A stretch of 64,000 nt of DNA from Hydrogenophaga borbori (GTDB lineage: Bacteria; Pseudomonadota; Gammaproteobacteria; Burkholderiales; Burkholderiaceae_C), in NCBI RefSeq assembly GCF_003417535.1, contig NZ_QVLS01000002.1:310001-374000 (forward strand), given 5' to 3'. Made by a program: the position numbers and the translations under genes. Positions 27,542 to 37,599 of the stretch are shown here, piece by piece; position 1 is the first letter of the stretch, and every line of letters begins with the position of its first letter. The notes under the pieces were generated by a model. That model had not been told where the DNA came from, searched no databases, and was given only the letters and a program-made list of their open reading frames with translations.

Positions 27542-29245
27542 TCAGCGGCCCACGCGCAGGTAAAGCACCAGACTTTCCTTGCTGTCGTTGAGGCGCCAGA
27601 GGTTGGCCTTGAAGGCCCACTGCGTGAGGTCGACGCGCTGGTGCAGGCTGCTCTGGCTTTGCGGGGTGGCGATCAGGCTGCGGCAGTCGGCGCCGGCCGG
27701 GTCGTTCTGGCCGGTCCGCACCAGCCTCAGCCCGCCGTGGTGCCGCAGGGCCGCGATCTGCGCCTGGGACAGGCCGTCGGCGAGCACGCAGGACGTCGGG
27801 GGCACCAGCTCCGCGATGCGCCGCGAGATCGGCCCATAGCTGCGGCCGAAGTCCAGCAACGGCAGCCACAGGGTCATCAGCAGAAGCCAGCACAGCGTGC
27901 TGCCGGCCGCGGGCAGCACCAGGCTTTTCCAGATGGCTTCGCGGTGGCGGCCCACCCGCCAGGACACGAGCCACAGCCAGGCCAGCGTGGCGGCGGCGCC
28001 GAGCGCGAACAGCAGGAAGGAGAACTCGGGCACGAAACCCGGTGCCAGGCGCGCCACGTTGGCGGCGGGCTTGGCCGGCACGCCGGTCATCATGGCCACC
28101 CAGATCACCCAGATGACCAGGGCGCAGAAGGAGAAGAAGAGCAGCGTGAACCAGTCGATCAGCGCCGCCACGCTGCGCCGCAAGGTGGGCAGGGCGAAGG
28201 CGGCCAGCGCGGCCAGCGCGGGCAAGGCGAGCAGCAGGGCGCGGTCGCGATCCGGGTCCAGCGCGGAGTGCAGCACCACGACCAGCGCGGCCCACAACGG
28301 CAGGGCCACGTGGGGCTGCTGCCACTGGCGGCGCCAGCGCCACACCGTCCAGAGCGCCAGCGGCCAGGCCGGCCAAGTGAACCAGAGCAGCAGCCGGCCC
28401 CAGCTGTCCCAGGGACGGCTCAGCGCCAGGGACGTGTCGGGCAGCGCCAGGGCTCCCGACCAGGCGCTGCCCAGGGCCATGAGCGCGCCGACGGCGCTGG
28501 CGGCACCCAGCGTGGCGGCATCGTGGCGTTCTTCGCCGGGCTGAGCCTGGCGGTTGAACCACAGCAGCGCCAGCCAGCCCAGGCCCAGGGTCAGCGCCAG
28601 GGTGGCCGAGCCGCTGAGCGCCAGCGCCAGCCAGCCGCCCGCCCACCACATGAGGCCGCGCCAGGCGCGGGGCAGGCTGGGATGCGCCAGCCGGGCGGCG
28701 CCGAGCAGCATGGCGGCGGTGGCGGCCAGGCGCACCCCGTCGGGCGTGGTTTCATGCGAGAACTGCGCCAGGCCCAGGCAGGCCACCAGGGCCAGCAAGC
28801 CGGCGTCGGCCAGGGCGCGGGCGTAGTCGGCCGGTTGCGCCTCACCGCCGAAGGCGAAGGCCACGGGCAGGGCGGCGGGCTGGCGCGCCAGCTGGTACAC
28901 CGCGTACCAGGTGCAGCTCAGGGTGAGCGCCAGCAGCAGGCCAAAGGGCAGGCGGGCCGCGAAATCGGGGGGCAGGAACGGCAGGGCCTTGATGAACAGC
29001 GCGCCCAGCCAGTAGGGCAGCAGGGCGGCGTCCTCCACCGGCAGGCCCAGCACGGCGGGGTGCCACCAGCTGCCGCCGGCGGCCATTTCGGCCATGGCCC
29101 CGAATGCGCCGACGTCGGCGTTCTTCCAGGGCTCGCGGCCCAGGAAGCCGGGCAGCACATAGGCCACGCAGAACAGAATCAGGGCCACGCGCGGCAGGCG
29201 GCGCACGGCCGACTGGCTCACGATGGCGGGCGTCGGGCGGTTCAC
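27542..29245 (-). CDS. Multi-pass membrane glycosyltransferase, ArnT-like
   Basis: 567 residues. Roughly eleven to twelve hydrophobic segments span residues 18-450, followed by a ~110-residue C-terminal soluble part. The N-terminal loop GREPWKNADVGAF just after the first helix resembles the acidic catalytic loop of ArnT/PMT-type (GT83) enzymes, which move a sugar from a polyprenyl carrier to an outside acceptor such as lipid A. Donor and acceptor are unknown. It converges on phoR with 27 bases between and is downstream of the rpmE2 terminator. Confidence 0.7.
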   Translation of the reverse strand: MNRPTPAIVSQSAVRRLPRVALILFCVAYVLPGFLGREPWKNADVGAFGAMAEMAAGGSWWHPAVLGLPVEDAALLPYWLGALFIKALPFLPPDFAARLPFGLLLALTLSCTWYAVYQLARQPAALPVAFAFGGEAQPADYARALADAGLLALVACLGLAQFSHETTPDGVRLAATAAMLLGAARLAHPSLPRAWRGLMWWAGGWLALALSGSATLALTLGLGWLALLWFNRQAQPGEERHDAATLGAASAVGALMALGSAWSGALALPDTSLALSRPWDSWGRLLLWFTWPAWPLALWTVWRWRRQWQQPHVALPLWAALVVVLHSALDPDRDRALLLALPALAALAAFALPTLRRSVAALIDWFTLLFFSFCALVIWVIWVAMMTGVPAKPAANVARLAPGFVPEFSFLLFALGAAATLAWLWLVSWRVGRHREAIWKSLVLPAAGSTLCWLLLMTLWLPLLDFGRSYGPISRRIAELVPPTSCVLADGLSQAQIAALRHHGGLRLVRTGQNDPAGADCRSLIATPQSQSSLHQRVDLTQWAFKANLWRLNDSKESLVLYLRVGR

Positions 29246-29305
29246 GGCTGGGGACTATACAAGCGGCATGGCCGGGGCAAGCGGCGTGCGCGTGGCGGCG
29301 GGGGC

Positions 29306-29336
29306 AAAAAAAAAGCAGCCGGTGGCGGCTGCTTTT
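29306..29336 (-). terminator. Rho-independent terminator after rpmE2
   Basis: Read on the minus strand: AAAAGCAGCC, loop GCCACC, GGCTGCTTTT, then more Ts (nine As on the plus strand at 29306-29314 belong to this tract). A perfect 10-bp stem ending the rpmE2 transcript. Confidence 0.92.
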
Positions 29337-29355
29337 GGGGGATCAGGCGCCAGGC

Positions 29356-29610
29356 TTACTTGGCTGCCTTGGCGTAGCGGTTGCGGAACTTCTCGACGCG
29401 GCCGCCCATGTTGTCCACGCTCTTCTGCGTGCCCGTGTAGAAGGGGTGCGACTCGCTGGAGGTGTCGAGCTTGAACAGCGGCAGTTCGCGGCCATCGTCC
29501 AGCTTGACGGTTTCCTTGGTGGGGGCGCAGGAATTGATGATGAACTGGGCGCCGTTCGACAGGTCCTGGAAGCAGACCGGGCGGTAGTTCGGGTGGATGC
29601 CTTCTTTCAT
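29356..29610 (-). CDS. rpmE2: 50S ribosomal protein L31 type B
   Basis: 84 residues from the ATG at 29610: MKEGIHPNYRPVCFQDLSNG, then HPFYTGTQKSVDNMGGRVEKFRNRY. It lacks the zinc-binding CXXC pairs of type A L31, so it is the zinc-independent (C-minus) form often used under zinc shortage. No Zur-like site is seen upstream. A strong TATAAT lies at 29691-29686 and a strong terminator follows, so it forms a single-gene unit downstream of rho. Confidence 0.95.
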   Translation of the reverse strand: MKEGIHPNYRPVCFQDLSNGAQFIINSCAPTKETVKLDDGRELPLFKLDTSSESHPFYTGTQKSVDNMGGRVEKFRNRYAKAAK

Positions 29611-29685
29611 GGCGGTTCCTTGAGGTCGGTTGCGACAGCCGCGCCGGAACCCTTCCGACGTACTTGCCGCCAAGCAAAGCCGGCG

Positions 29686-29691
29686 ATTATA
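29686..29691 (-). promoter_or_regulatory. -10 element of the rpmE2 promoter
   Basis: A perfect TATAAT on the minus strand (ATTATA on plus) about 75 bases before the rpmE2 start, in a GC-rich setting. No good -35 is found at 16-18 bases. Confidence 0.5.
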
Positions 29692-29753
29692 GCCGAGCGC
29701 GAATGTCTGGCCGGGAATGGCGCGGGACCGGCTTGGCCGGGCCGCGGGCCTGG

Positions 29754-29771
29754 GCCCCCGTCCAGGGGGGC
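29754..29771 (-). terminator. GC hairpin just after rho
   Basis: GCCCCC / GGGGGC with a 6-base loop, ten bases after the rho stop; a second small dyad GGAGGC-TTA-GCCTCC spans the stop codon itself. There is no T-tract, so it may be an mRNA-end hairpin rather than a true intrinsic terminator. Confidence 0.4.
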
Positions 29772-29780
29772 GCGGGAGGC

Positions 29781-31043
29781 TTAGCCTCCTCGGCGCATCA
29801 TGTCGAAGAACTCGGAGTTGTTCTTCGTCGCCTTCATGCTCTTGAGGACCATTTCCATGGCCTCGATCTCGTCCATGTTGTACATGAACTGGCGCAGGAT
29901 CCGGGTCTTCTGCAGGATCTCGGGCTGCAACAGCAGCTCTTCGCGGCGGGTGCCGCTGCGGTTGAGCTGGATGGAAGGGAAGACGCGCTTTTCGTACAGG
30001 CGGCGGTCCAGGTGGATCTCGCAGTTGCCGGTGCCCTTGAACTCCTCGAAGATCACCTCGTCCATGCGCGAGCCGGTATCAACCAGGGCGGTGGCGATGA
30101 TGGTCAGCGAGCCGCCTTCCTCCACCTTGCGCGCCGCGCCGAAGAATCGCTTGGGCCGCTGCAGGGCGTTGGCGTCCACGCCGCCGGTGAGCACCTTGCC
30201 CGAGGAGGGCAGCACGTTGTTGTAGGCGCGGGCCAGGCGGGTGATCGAGTCGAGCATGATCACCACGTCTTTCTTGAGCTCGACCAAGCGCTTGGCGCGT
30301 TCGATCACCATCTCGGCCACGTGCACGTGGCGGGCGGCCGGTTCGTCGAAGGTGGAGGCGATGACCTCGCCGCGCACGGTGCGCTGCATCTCGGTCACTT
30401 CCTCGGGGCGCTCGTCCACCAGCAGGACCATGAGCTCCACGTCGGGGTGGTTGGCGGTGATGGCGTGGCAGATGTGCTGCATCATCACCGTCTTGCCGCT
30501 CTTGGGCGGGGCGACGATCAGCGCGCGCTGGCCGCGGCCGATGGGCGCGATGATGTCGATGATGCGACCGGTGATGTTCTCTTCGCTCTTGATGTCGCGT
30601 TCCAGGCGCATCTGCTCCTTGGGGAACAGCGGCGTCAGGTTCTCGAACATGATCTTGTGCTTGTTCTCCTCGGGAGCCAGGCCGTTGATCTTGTCGAGCT
30701 TGTTGAGGGCGAAGTAGCGTTCGCCGTCCTTGGGGATGCGGACCTCGCCCTCGATCATGTCGCCGGTGTGCAGGTTGAAGCGGCGGATCTGGCTGGGCGA
30801 GATGTAGATGTCGTCGGTGCTGGCCGTGTAGCTGGTGTCCGGCGCGCGCAGGAAGCCGAAGCCATCGGGCAGGACCTCGAGCACGCCGTCGGCGAAGATC
30901 TGTTCGCCGGCTTTCGCTCGCTTCTTGATGATGGCGAACATCAGCTCCTGCTTGCGCATGCGGCCGGTGTTTTCGATTTCGAGCGCTTCGGCCTGCTTGA
31001 CCACTTCGGAAACGTGCAGGGCCTTGAGTTCGTTCAGGTGCAT
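29781..31043 (-). CDS. rho: Transcription termination factor Rho
   Basis: 420 residues, normal length. N-terminal helix-extended domain ([19 protein letters not shown]), the cold-shock-like RNA-binding domain ([27 protein letters not shown]), then the RecA-type ATPase with Walker A PPKSGKT near residue 180, Walker [17 protein letters not shown], and the Q/R loops ([19 protein letters not shown]). The hexameric RNA helicase ends transcripts without hairpins. It lies downstream of trxA, the usual order, with a 206-base leader between. Confidence 0.98.
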   Translation of the reverse strand: MHLNELKALHVSEVVKQAEALEIENTGRMRKQELMFAIIKKRAKAGEQIFADGVLEVLPDGFGFLRAPDTSYTASTDDIYISPSQIRRFNLHTGDMIEGEVRIPKDGERYFALNKLDKINGLAPEENKHKIMFENLTPLFPKEQMRLERDIKSEENITGRIIDIIAPIGRGQRALIVAPPKSGKTVMMQHICHAITANHPDVELMVLLVDERPEEVTEMQRTVRGEVIASTFDEPAARHVHVAEMVIERAKRLVELKKDVVIMLDSITRLARAYNNVLPSSGKVLTGGVDANALQRPKRFFGAARKVEEGGSLTIIATALVDTGSRMDEVIFEEFKGTGNCEIHLDRRLYEKRVFPSIQLNRSGTRREELLLQPEILQKTRILRQFMYNMDEIEAMEMVLKSMKATKNNSEFFDMMRRGG

Positions 31044-31195
31044 AGCCGTCACTCCAGGGCGGAGGCGATAGGGGGATGAGCGGGGAGGTGGGCGCTGCGG
31101 TCCGGATGACGGACGTTGCGCTGGGGGAAAGCGGCGGGCTTGCTGCCCGCGTTGCGGCGGATTATGACAGGAATCGCTGCGTGTGCGCCCTGTCG

Positions 31196-31238
31196 CCGAG
31201 CCCGCGCGCGGCTCGGGGCCCGGGCGGGTGCCCGGGCC
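31196..31238 (-). other. Two strong hairpins in the trxA-rho gap
   Basis: GGCCCGGGC/GCCCGGGCC (31217-31238, 4-base loop) and CCGAGCC/GGCTCGG (31196-31216, 7-base loop), both perfect. They follow trxA and precede rho, with no T-run. They could be a transcript-end structure for trxA or part of a rho leader that controls rho expression; the rest of the 31044-31249 gap shows nothing else. Confidence 0.5.
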
Positions 31239-31249
31239 AGGGAGGGGGG

Positions 31250-31582
31250 TCAGGCCAACTGCTGGTCGATGAAGGCGGTGAGCTGGGCCTTGCTGAGGGC
31301 GCCCACCTTGGTGGCGGCGAGCTGGCCGTCCTTGAACAGCATCAGCGTGGGGATGCCGCGGATGCCGAATTTGGCGGGCACATCGCGGTTGTCGTCGACG
31401 TTGAGCTTGGCGACCTGCAGCTTGCCGTCGTAGGTGCCGGCGACCTCGTCCAGGATGGGCGCGATCATCTTGCAGGGGCCGCACCATTCGGCCCAGAAAT
31501 CCACCAGCACCGGGGCTTTGCTGTCCAGCACATCGGCCTTGAAGCTGGCATCGGAAACGTGTTTGATCAGGTCGCTGGCCAT
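31250..31582 (-). CDS. trxA: Thioredoxin 1
   Basis: 110 residues. The active site is WCGPC with cysteines at 34 and 37, preceded by VLVDFWAE and followed by the cis-Pro loop [11 protein letters not shown]. It is the general cytoplasmic disulfide reductant. The start ATG at 31582 is divergent from the addB-like gene with a 120-base gap in which no convincing promoter could be fixed. Confidence 0.98.
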   Translation of the reverse strand: MASDLIKHVSDASFKADVLDSKAPVLVDFWAEWCGPCKMIAPILDEVAGTYDGKLQVAKLNVDDNRDVPAKFGIRGIPTLMLFKDGQLAATKVGALSKAQLTAFIDQQLA

Positions 31583-31702
31583 GGTTCGTCCTTGGGTGTT
31601 CGGTGAGCGGTGGGAGGTTACAGTGCGGCGCTTGCGGCAGGCCGGGCGACGACATCGGCTCCCTCGTGCAAGCGGCCGCATTGTGACAGAAACCCCCCAT
31701 CC

Positions 31703-34330
31703 ATGACGCCAGCGCCCGCGAGACCTCACGACGAGTCAGCCCTTGTGGCCGGCGCTGTGCAGGACGGCGGGATGCCGTGCGCGTGGCGCCTGCCCATGGA
31801 CGAACTGGCGCGCCAGGTCGCCCAGGCGGGCCTGGCGCCGTCGCGCGTGGTCGTGCTGCTGCCCTACGGAGCGCTCGTGGCCGAGGCGCGCCGCGCCTGG
31901 GCCGCCCGTGCGCCGCTGGCCTCGGGCTTCGCGCCGCGCTTCACCACGGCGCGCGATTGGGCCGCCGCGCTGTCTCCCTGGCGGCCGGGCTCGGACGACA
32001 TCAGCCACGACATGGCGCGCGACGCGCTGGTCGCCGCCGCCTGGATAGAGCGCGTGGTGCGCGAGCGCCTGGAGCCCGGCCTGCGCCGCGAATTGGTGGC
32101 GCGCCTCATCGGCGCCGCGCGGCAGCTGGCCCCGCTGGCGGCCGCGCAGCCGCCCGAGCGGCGCGCGGCCTGGGCCGAGGACCGCCGCGCCGCGTTGGCC
32201 GCCACGCTGGGCTCGGCCGCCGCGCAATGGGAGTCGCTGGTGGCGAGCCTGGCCATCACCTGGGCGGGCAGCTCGGCCTACGTCACCGACGCCTTGTGGT
32301 CACCGCTGGCCGCACCCGGTGCCGACGCCGACCGCCTGCTGTGCCTGCCCGGCCACCACCCCGACCCGCTGGCCGAGGCCTTGCTGGCCCACTGGGGTGA
32401 TCGCGCCGCTCGGCTCGCCTGGTCGGCGCCCGCCGAGCCGGCCCCGCGCGTGTGGGCCTGCGAGGACTTCGAGGCCGAGGCCCAGGCCGCGGCCGCCTGC
32501 GCCATCGAACACCTCAACGCCGGGCGTGCGCCGGTGGCGCTGATCGCCAACGACCGCTTGCTCACCCGCCGTGCGAGCGCGCTGCTGGTGGGCGCCGGCG
32601 TGCGCCTGCGCGACGAGACCGGCTGGAAGCTGTCCACCACGCGCGCGGCCGCCAGCCTGATGGCCCTGCTGCGCGCGGCGGACGCGCGCGCCAGCACCGA
32701 CGAGGTGCTGGATTGGCTCAAGCTCTCGCCGGCCTTCCCGCCGCTGGCGGTGGAGTCGCTGGAGCGGCGGCTGCGGCAGCGGGGTGTGGCGCGCTGGTCC
32801 GCCGTGCCGCTGGACTGGCGCGGCGCCGACATCGATCCCCAGCGCGCCGAACTGCAGGCCTCGCGCCCCTTGCTCCTGTGGCTCAAGGACACCGCGGCGG
32901 CCCTGGAGCGCAGCGGCCAGTGGGCTGCCCTGCAGGCCGACGAAGCCGGCCGCCAACTGATTGGCGTGTTGCGATTGGGCGAGGGCGCGCACGAACTCGA
33001 CGGCCTGGGTGAGGCCGCCGCCGGTGAGCGCGGCGCCAAGGCTCGCTGGCCGCTCACGGCCTTCGCCGCCTGGGTGCGCGACGTGCTCGAGGGCGCGGTG
33101 TTCCAGCCCACCGTGGCCGGCGCGCCGCAGGTCGTCGTGCTGCCGATGGCGCAGCGCCTGGGCCGCCGCGTGGCCGCCGTGGTGGCGCCCGGCAGCGACG
33201 AACGCCACCTGAGCGCCAGCCCCGAACCCGACAGCGCCTGGACCGCCGCACAGCGCGCGCTGCTGGGCCTGCCCGACCGCGAGGCCCTGGCCCGCGCCGA
33301 GGCCTCGGCCTGGGCGCAGTTGTTCGACGGCGCGCCGGTGGACGCGCTGTGGCGCCGCCACGAGGCCGGCGAGGCGCTGCTGCCCAGCGCCTTCATCGAC
33401 GGCATCGAACCGCGCCCGGCCAGCGAGCTGCTGCCCGCCAGCGCCGTGCCCGCGGGCGGCACGGCCCCGCCCGCGGCCCGCGCGCCCGCGCTGCTGCCCG
33501 AGCGCCTGTCCGCCAGCGCCTACGACGACCTGCGCACCTGCCCCTACCGCTTCTTCGCGCGCCGCCAGTTGCGGCTCGACGAGGTGGACGAGCTCGACAC
33601 CGAGCCCGACCAGGGCGACCTGGGCAACTGGCTGCACGCGGTGCTGCGCGCTTTCCACGAAGCGCGCGGCGACGATCGCCCGGGCGAGGACGCCGACCGC
33701 GCCGCGCTCGACGCGCTGGCCGAGCGTGTGGCGCTGGACATGGGCCTGGGTGATGAGGTGCAGGCCGGCGGCTTCCTGCCGTACCGCGCCGTCTGGCCCG
33801 CGCTGCGCGAGGCCTACCTGCGCTGGCTCTGGCCGCACGAGGCCGAGGGCTGGCGCTTCGTGGCGGCCGAGGCCGAGCGCGAGCAGCGCGCGGGCCGCTG
33901 GGCCTTGTATGGCCGGCTCGACCGCATCGACGCGCGGCGCGACGCCGATGGCGGCGAGAGCTTCGTCATCGACCACAAAACCGAGAGCCGCGCGCGCACC
34001 GAGGCGCGCGTGAAGGAGCCGATGGAGGACACGCAACTGGCCTTCTACGCCGCGCTGCTGTCCGAGCCGCGCCTGCGCGCGGCCTACCTCAGCATCGCCG
34101 ACACGCGCGGCGAGCGCGACGAACCCGCGAAGCTGATCGAGCAGACCGAGGTGCTGGCGGCGCGCGACGCCATCGTGCAGGGCTTGGTGCACGACCTCGA
34201 CCGCGTGGCCGGCGGTGCCGCCATGCGGGCGTTGGGCGAGGGCATGGCCTGCGAGTACTGCGCGGCGCGCGGCCTGTGCCGCAAGGATTTCTGGACCCCG
34301 TCGACCGACGGCGTGCAGGGACTGCCATGA
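31703..34330 (+). CDS. addB: AddB-like PD-(D/E)XK nuclease of a double-strand-break repair complex
   Basis: 875 residues from the ATG at 31703. The C-terminal RecB-type nuclease reads [10 protein letters not shown]...FVIDHKTES with QLAFYAALL. The four cysteines of an AddB-type iron-sulfur cluster are visible: C613 (LRTCPYRFF) and C850, C853, C859 ([10 protein letters not shown]). The N-terminal part has degenerate helicase character with no Walker A ([14 protein letters not shown]). It should work with the downstream helicase-nuclease to resect DNA ends for RecA. Its ATGA overlap with that gene supports a complex. The family is divergent, so the symbol is provisional. Confidence 0.8.
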   Translation: MTPAPARPHDESALVAGAVQDGGMPCAWRLPMDELARQVAQAGLAPSRVVVLLPYGALVAEARRAWAARAPLASGFAPRFTTARDWAAALSPWRPGSDDISHDMARDALVAAAWIERVVRERLEPGLRRELVARLIGAARQLAPLAAAQPPERRAAWAEDRRAALAATLGSAAAQWESLVASLAITWAGSSAYVTDALWSPLAAPGADADRLLCLPGHHPDPLAEALLAHWGDRAARLAWSAPAEPAPRVWACEDFEAEAQAAAACAIEHLNAGRAPVALIANDRLLTRRASALLVGAGVRLRDETGWKLSTTRAAASLMALLRAADARASTDEVLDWLKLSPAFPPLAVESLERRLRQRGVARWSAVPLDWRGADIDPQRAELQASRPLLLWLKDTAAALERSGQWAALQADEAGRQLIGVLRLGEGAHELDGLGEAAAGERGAKARWPLTAFAAWVRDVLEGAVFQPTVAGAPQVVVLPMAQRLGRRVAAVVAPGSDERHLSASPEPDSAWTAAQRALLGLPDREALARAEASAWAQLFDGAPVDALWRRHEAGEALLPSAFIDGIEPRPASELLPASAVPAGGTAPPAARAPALLPERLSASAYDDLRTCPYRFFARRQLRLDEVDELDTEPDQGDLGNWLHAVLRAFHEARGDDRPGEDADRAALDALAERVALDMGLGDEVQAGGFLPYRAVWPALREAYLRWLWPHEAEGWRFVAAEAEREQRAGRWALYGRLDRIDARRDADGGESFVIDHKTESRARTEARVKEPMEDTQLAFYAALLSEPRLRAAYLSIADTRGERDEPAKLIEQTEVLAARDAIVQGLVHDLDRVAGGAAMRALGEGMACEYCAARGLCRKDFWTPSTDGVQGLP

Positions 34331-37300
34331 GCGGGCTTGCTTACCGCGTCGATGGCCAGCCTGCTGGCCCCGAGGCCTTCTATGCCCGCGCCTGCGACCC
34401 GGCGCGCAGTGTGGCGGTGGAGGCCTGCGCCGGCGCCGGCAAGACCTGGATGCTGGTTTCGCGCATCCTGCGCGCGCTGCTCGACGGCGCGCTGCCGCAG
34501 GACATCCTGGCCATTACCTTCACCAAGAAGGCCGCGGGCGAGATGCGCGAGCGCCTGCAGCAGGCGGTGGCCGAATGGTCCCGGCTGAGCGACGACGAAC
34601 TGTGCGCCGCGCTGGTGATGCGCGGCCTGAACGAGGCCGCCGCGAGCGCCCTGGTGCCCGCCGCGCGCGGCCTGCGCGAGTGGTTGCGCCAACACGGCCG
34701 TCCGGTGCAGCTGCGCACCTTCCACAGCTGGTTCGCGGCGCTGCTGCGCGGCGCGCCCCTGTCCGTGCTGCAAGAGCTGGGCTTGCCGCCCCAGTACGAG
34801 CTGCAGGAAGACGACAGCGCCATCCTTCAGCGGTTGTGGCCGCGTTTTTATGCCGCGCTCGCGCAGGACGCCGCCGCGCGCGAGGACTTCTTCGCCAGCG
34901 TGGCCGACATCGGTCGCCACCAGACCCTGGCCGCGCTGCGCAACGCGGTCGCCAAGCGGGTGGAGTTCCAGTGGGCCGACAGCGCGGGCGCCGTCGACGG
35001 CGCCGTGCGGCCGTTGGCCGAGCAGATGCCCGACTGGGCGGGCGCGGGCGACGACCCGTTGGCCTGGTTGGTGTGCGGCGAGCGCTTCCGCGCCGAACTG
35101 CTGGCCGCGGCGGCGGCGCTGGGTGGCCTCGCCAAGGCCAAGAAGGCCGAGACCGCCGCGCGCGAACTGGAGCAGGCGGTGTCGGCCGGCGACGGCCGCG
35201 CCGCGATCGCTGCCTTGACCACCGCCAAGGGCACGCCGCGCAAGCTGGGCGAGCAGGCCGACGCGCTGCCCGCCGTGCAGGCCGCGCACGCGCGCATCGA
35301 AGAAGCGCTGCAGGCCGAACGCCAGCAGCGCGCCTGGGTGCACCACCAGCGGCTGGCGCGGCTCACGCGTGTGCTGCTGAGCGCGCTGGCCGAGCTCAAG
35401 CGCGAGCGCGGCTGGGTCGACATGAACGACGTGGAGGGCGCGGCGCGCCGCCTGCTGGGCGACGCCGAGCTCTCCGGCTGGCTGCAGCAGCGCCTGGACG
35501 CGCGCGTGCGCCACCTGCTCATCGACGAATTCCAGGACACCAACCCGCTGCAATGGCAGGCCCTGTACGGCTGGCTCTCGGCCTACGCGGGCGCCGGGCC
35601 GGGACAGGCCCCCAGCGTCTTCATCGTCGGCGACCCCAAGCAGTCCATCTACCGCTTCCGCCGCGCCGAGCCGCAGGTGTTCCGCGCGGCCCAGGCTTTC
35701 GTGGTCGAGGGCCTGGGCGGCTCGCTGCTGGCCTGCGACCACACGCGCCGCTGCGCCATCGCCGTGGTGGACGCCGTCAACACCGCCTTGCAGCGGGCCG
35801 TGGACGCGGGCGAGTACGGCGAGGCCGTGGGCGCGGCCTTCCGCCCCCACACCACCGCCAGCCCGCAGGCGGGCGCCGTGCTGTCCCTGCCCGTGGTCCC
35901 GCGCGAGGCGCGCACCCCCACAGAGGCGGGGGACCCGAGCGCCTGGCGCGACAGCCTGGCCACGCCCCGCCACCTGGCCGAGGACCTGATGAGCGAGCGG
36001 GAGGCCCGCCAGGCGGCCGACTGGATCGCCGATGAGATCGCCGCCGGCCGGTTGCGCGCCGACGAGGTGATGGTGCTCGCTCGCAAGCGCGAGCGCCTGG
36101 GCTGGATGCATGAAGCCTTGCGCGAGCGCGGCATCGCCAGCGAACAGCCCGAGAAGCTGGACCTGGCCGAGGCGCCCGCCGTGCAGGATGTCATCGCGCT
36201 CATCGACGCCCTGGTGTCCCCGGGCCACGACCTGAGCCTGGCGCGCGCCCTGCGCTCGCCCATCGGCGGCTGGGGCGACGAGGACCTGGCCGCGCTGGCC
36301 GCCGCCGTGCGCGCGGCCGGCGCGGGCGCGCGCTGGTGGCCCGTGCTGCAGGACGCGGCCGGCTCGGCCGAGGTCCCGCCGCTGTGGCGCGACACCGCCA
36401 CCCGCTGGCGGGCCTGGCGCGAGGCACTGCTGAACCTGCCGCCGCACGACGCGCTCTCGCTCGTGTTCCGCGACGGCGATCTGCCCGCGCGCTACCTGCG
36501 CGCCGTGCCGCCTGCGCAGCGCGCCGCCACGCTGGCGCAGCTGCAGGCCCTGCTGGGGCAGGCGCTCGACCACGAAGGTGGCCGCTTCCTCAGCGCCTAC
36601 CGCTTCGTGCGCGCGCTCAAGGCCGGTGGCACGCCGCTGCCGCCGGTGGCCACGCCCGGCGCGGTGCGCCTGCTCACCATCCACGGCGCCAAGGGCCTGG
36701 AGGCCGACACCGTGCTGCTGCTCGACACCGACGCGGCGCCCGCGCGCGCCGAAACCATGGGCGTGCTGGTCGACTGGCCCGGCGAGGCGCCGCAGCCGCG
36801 CCGCTTCGTCTTCCTGGCGAGCGAGAAGTCGGCGCCGCTCTGCGCCCAGGCGCTGCTCGACGCCGAGCGCCGCGCGCGCTCGCTGGAAGAACTCAACGCG
36901 CTCTACGTGGCCATGACGCGCGCGGGCCGCCGGCTCGTGGTGTCCAGCTTCGAGCCCGGCCGCGCGGGCACCGGCGCGTCCTGGTGGCAGCGGCTGTCGC
37001 CGCTCGCCGAGCCGCTGGCCGCGCCCGAGGCCGCCGCGCCCGCCGCGCGGGCCGACGCCGAGCCGTTTGTCCTGCACGCGCTGCCCGGCTTGCGCGTGGC
37101 CCCGGAACCGGTGGCCGACACCGAAGCGGCCGAGGCCGACGAGCAGACCCGTTTCGGTCGCGCCGTGCACCAGCTGCTGCAGTGGTGCCCCACACCCGCG
37201 CGCGGGTTTGACTGGACCCCCACGCACCAGCGCGCCGCCGCCGAGCGGCACGCGCTCGACGCCGCCGGCGGCGCCCGGGCCGTCGAGGCCGCGCGACGCA

Positions 37301-37599
37301 TCGTGCGCGGCGAAGCGGCCTGGGCCTGGGACGACGGGCTCGTCGAACAATGGGGCAACGAGGTGGAGCTGCTGCACGGCGGGCAGCTGCGCCGCCTCGA
37401 CCGCCTGGTGCGCGAGCGCGCCAGCGGCACCTGGTGGGTGCTGGACTTCAAGACCCACGAAGCGCCGCACACCGTGCCCGCGCACCGCGAGCAGATGGCG
37501 GCTTACCGCGCGGCGGTGTCGGCCATCCACCCCGGGGAGCCGTTGCGCCTGGCGTTCATCAACCCGCAAGGGCGGGTGTTCGAATGGAGCGGGGAATGA
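34327..37599 (+). CDS. addA: AddA/RecB-like UvrD-family helicase-nuclease
   Basis: 1090 residues. The SF1 helicase motifs appear in order: Walker A ACAGAGKT (33-40), motif Ia DILAITFTKKAAGEM, Walker B LLIDEFQDTNPLQW, motif III VGDPKQSIYRFR, motif V LTIHGAKGLEADTVLL, and motif VI LYVAMTRAGRRL. The C-terminal nuclease has LRRLDRLVRE...WVLDFKTHE with EQMAAYRAAV. It probably unwinds and cuts broken DNA ends as the partner of the preceding AddB-like protein. Start and stop overlap both neighbours. Confidence 0.85.
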   Translation: MSGLAYRVDGQPAGPEAFYARACDPARSVAVEACAGAGKTWMLVSRILRALLDGALPQDILAITFTKKAAGEMRERLQQAVAEWSRLSDDELCAALVMRGLNEAAASALVPAARGLREWLRQHGRPVQLRTFHSWFAALLRGAPLSVLQELGLPPQYELQEDDSAILQRLWPRFYAALAQDAAAREDFFASVADIGRHQTLAALRNAVAKRVEFQWADSAGAVDGAVRPLAEQMPDWAGAGDDPLAWLVCGERFRAELLAAAAALGGLAKAKKAETAARELEQAVSAGDGRAAIAALTTAKGTPRKLGEQADALPAVQAAHARIEEALQAERQQRAWVHHQRLARLTRVLLSALAELKRERGWVDMNDVEGAARRLLGDAELSGWLQQRLDARVRHLLIDEFQDTNPLQWQALYGWLSAYAGAGPGQAPSVFIVGDPKQSIYRFRRAEPQVFRAAQAFVVEGLGGSLLACDHTRRCAIAVVDAVNTALQRAVDAGEYGEAVGAAFRPHTTASPQAGAVLSLPVVPREARTPTEAGDPSAWRDSLATPRHLAEDLMSEREARQAADWIADEIAAGRLRADEVMVLARKRERLGWMHEALRERGIASEQPEKLDLAEAPAVQDVIALIDALVSPGHDLSLARALRSPIGGWGDEDLAALAAAVRAAGAGARWWPVLQDAAGSAEVPPLWRDTATRWRAWREALLNLPPHDALSLVFRDGDLPARYLRAVPPAQRAATLAQLQALLGQALDHEGGRFLSAYRFVRALKAGGTPLPPVATPGAVRLLTIHGAKGLEADTVLLLDTDAAPARAETMGVLVDWPGEAPQPRRFVFLASEKSAPLCAQALLDAERRARSLEELNALYVAMTRAGRRLVVSSFEPGRAGTGASWWQRLSPLAEPLAAPEAAAPAARADAEPFVLHALPGLRVAPEPVADTEAAEADEQTRFGRAVHQLLQWCPTPARGFDWTPTHQRAAAERHALDAAGGARAVEAARRIVRGEAAWAWDDGLVEQWGNEVELLHGGQLRRLDRLVRERASGTWWVLDFKTHEAPHTVPAHREQMAAYRAAVSAIHPGEPLRLAFINPQGRVFEWSGE

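Noticed and set aside
29306-29314. Nine-A run as a slippage site
   Set aside because: It lies outside any gene and is the T-tract of the rpmE2 terminator.
27641-29377. 578-codon plus-strand open frame
   Set aside because: Antisense to the membrane glycosyltransferase, whose hydrophobic helices on the minus strand give the real coding signal.
34084-37569. 1161-codon minus-strand open frame
   Set aside because: Antisense shadow of the helicase gene; all helicase and nuclease motifs lie on the plus strand.
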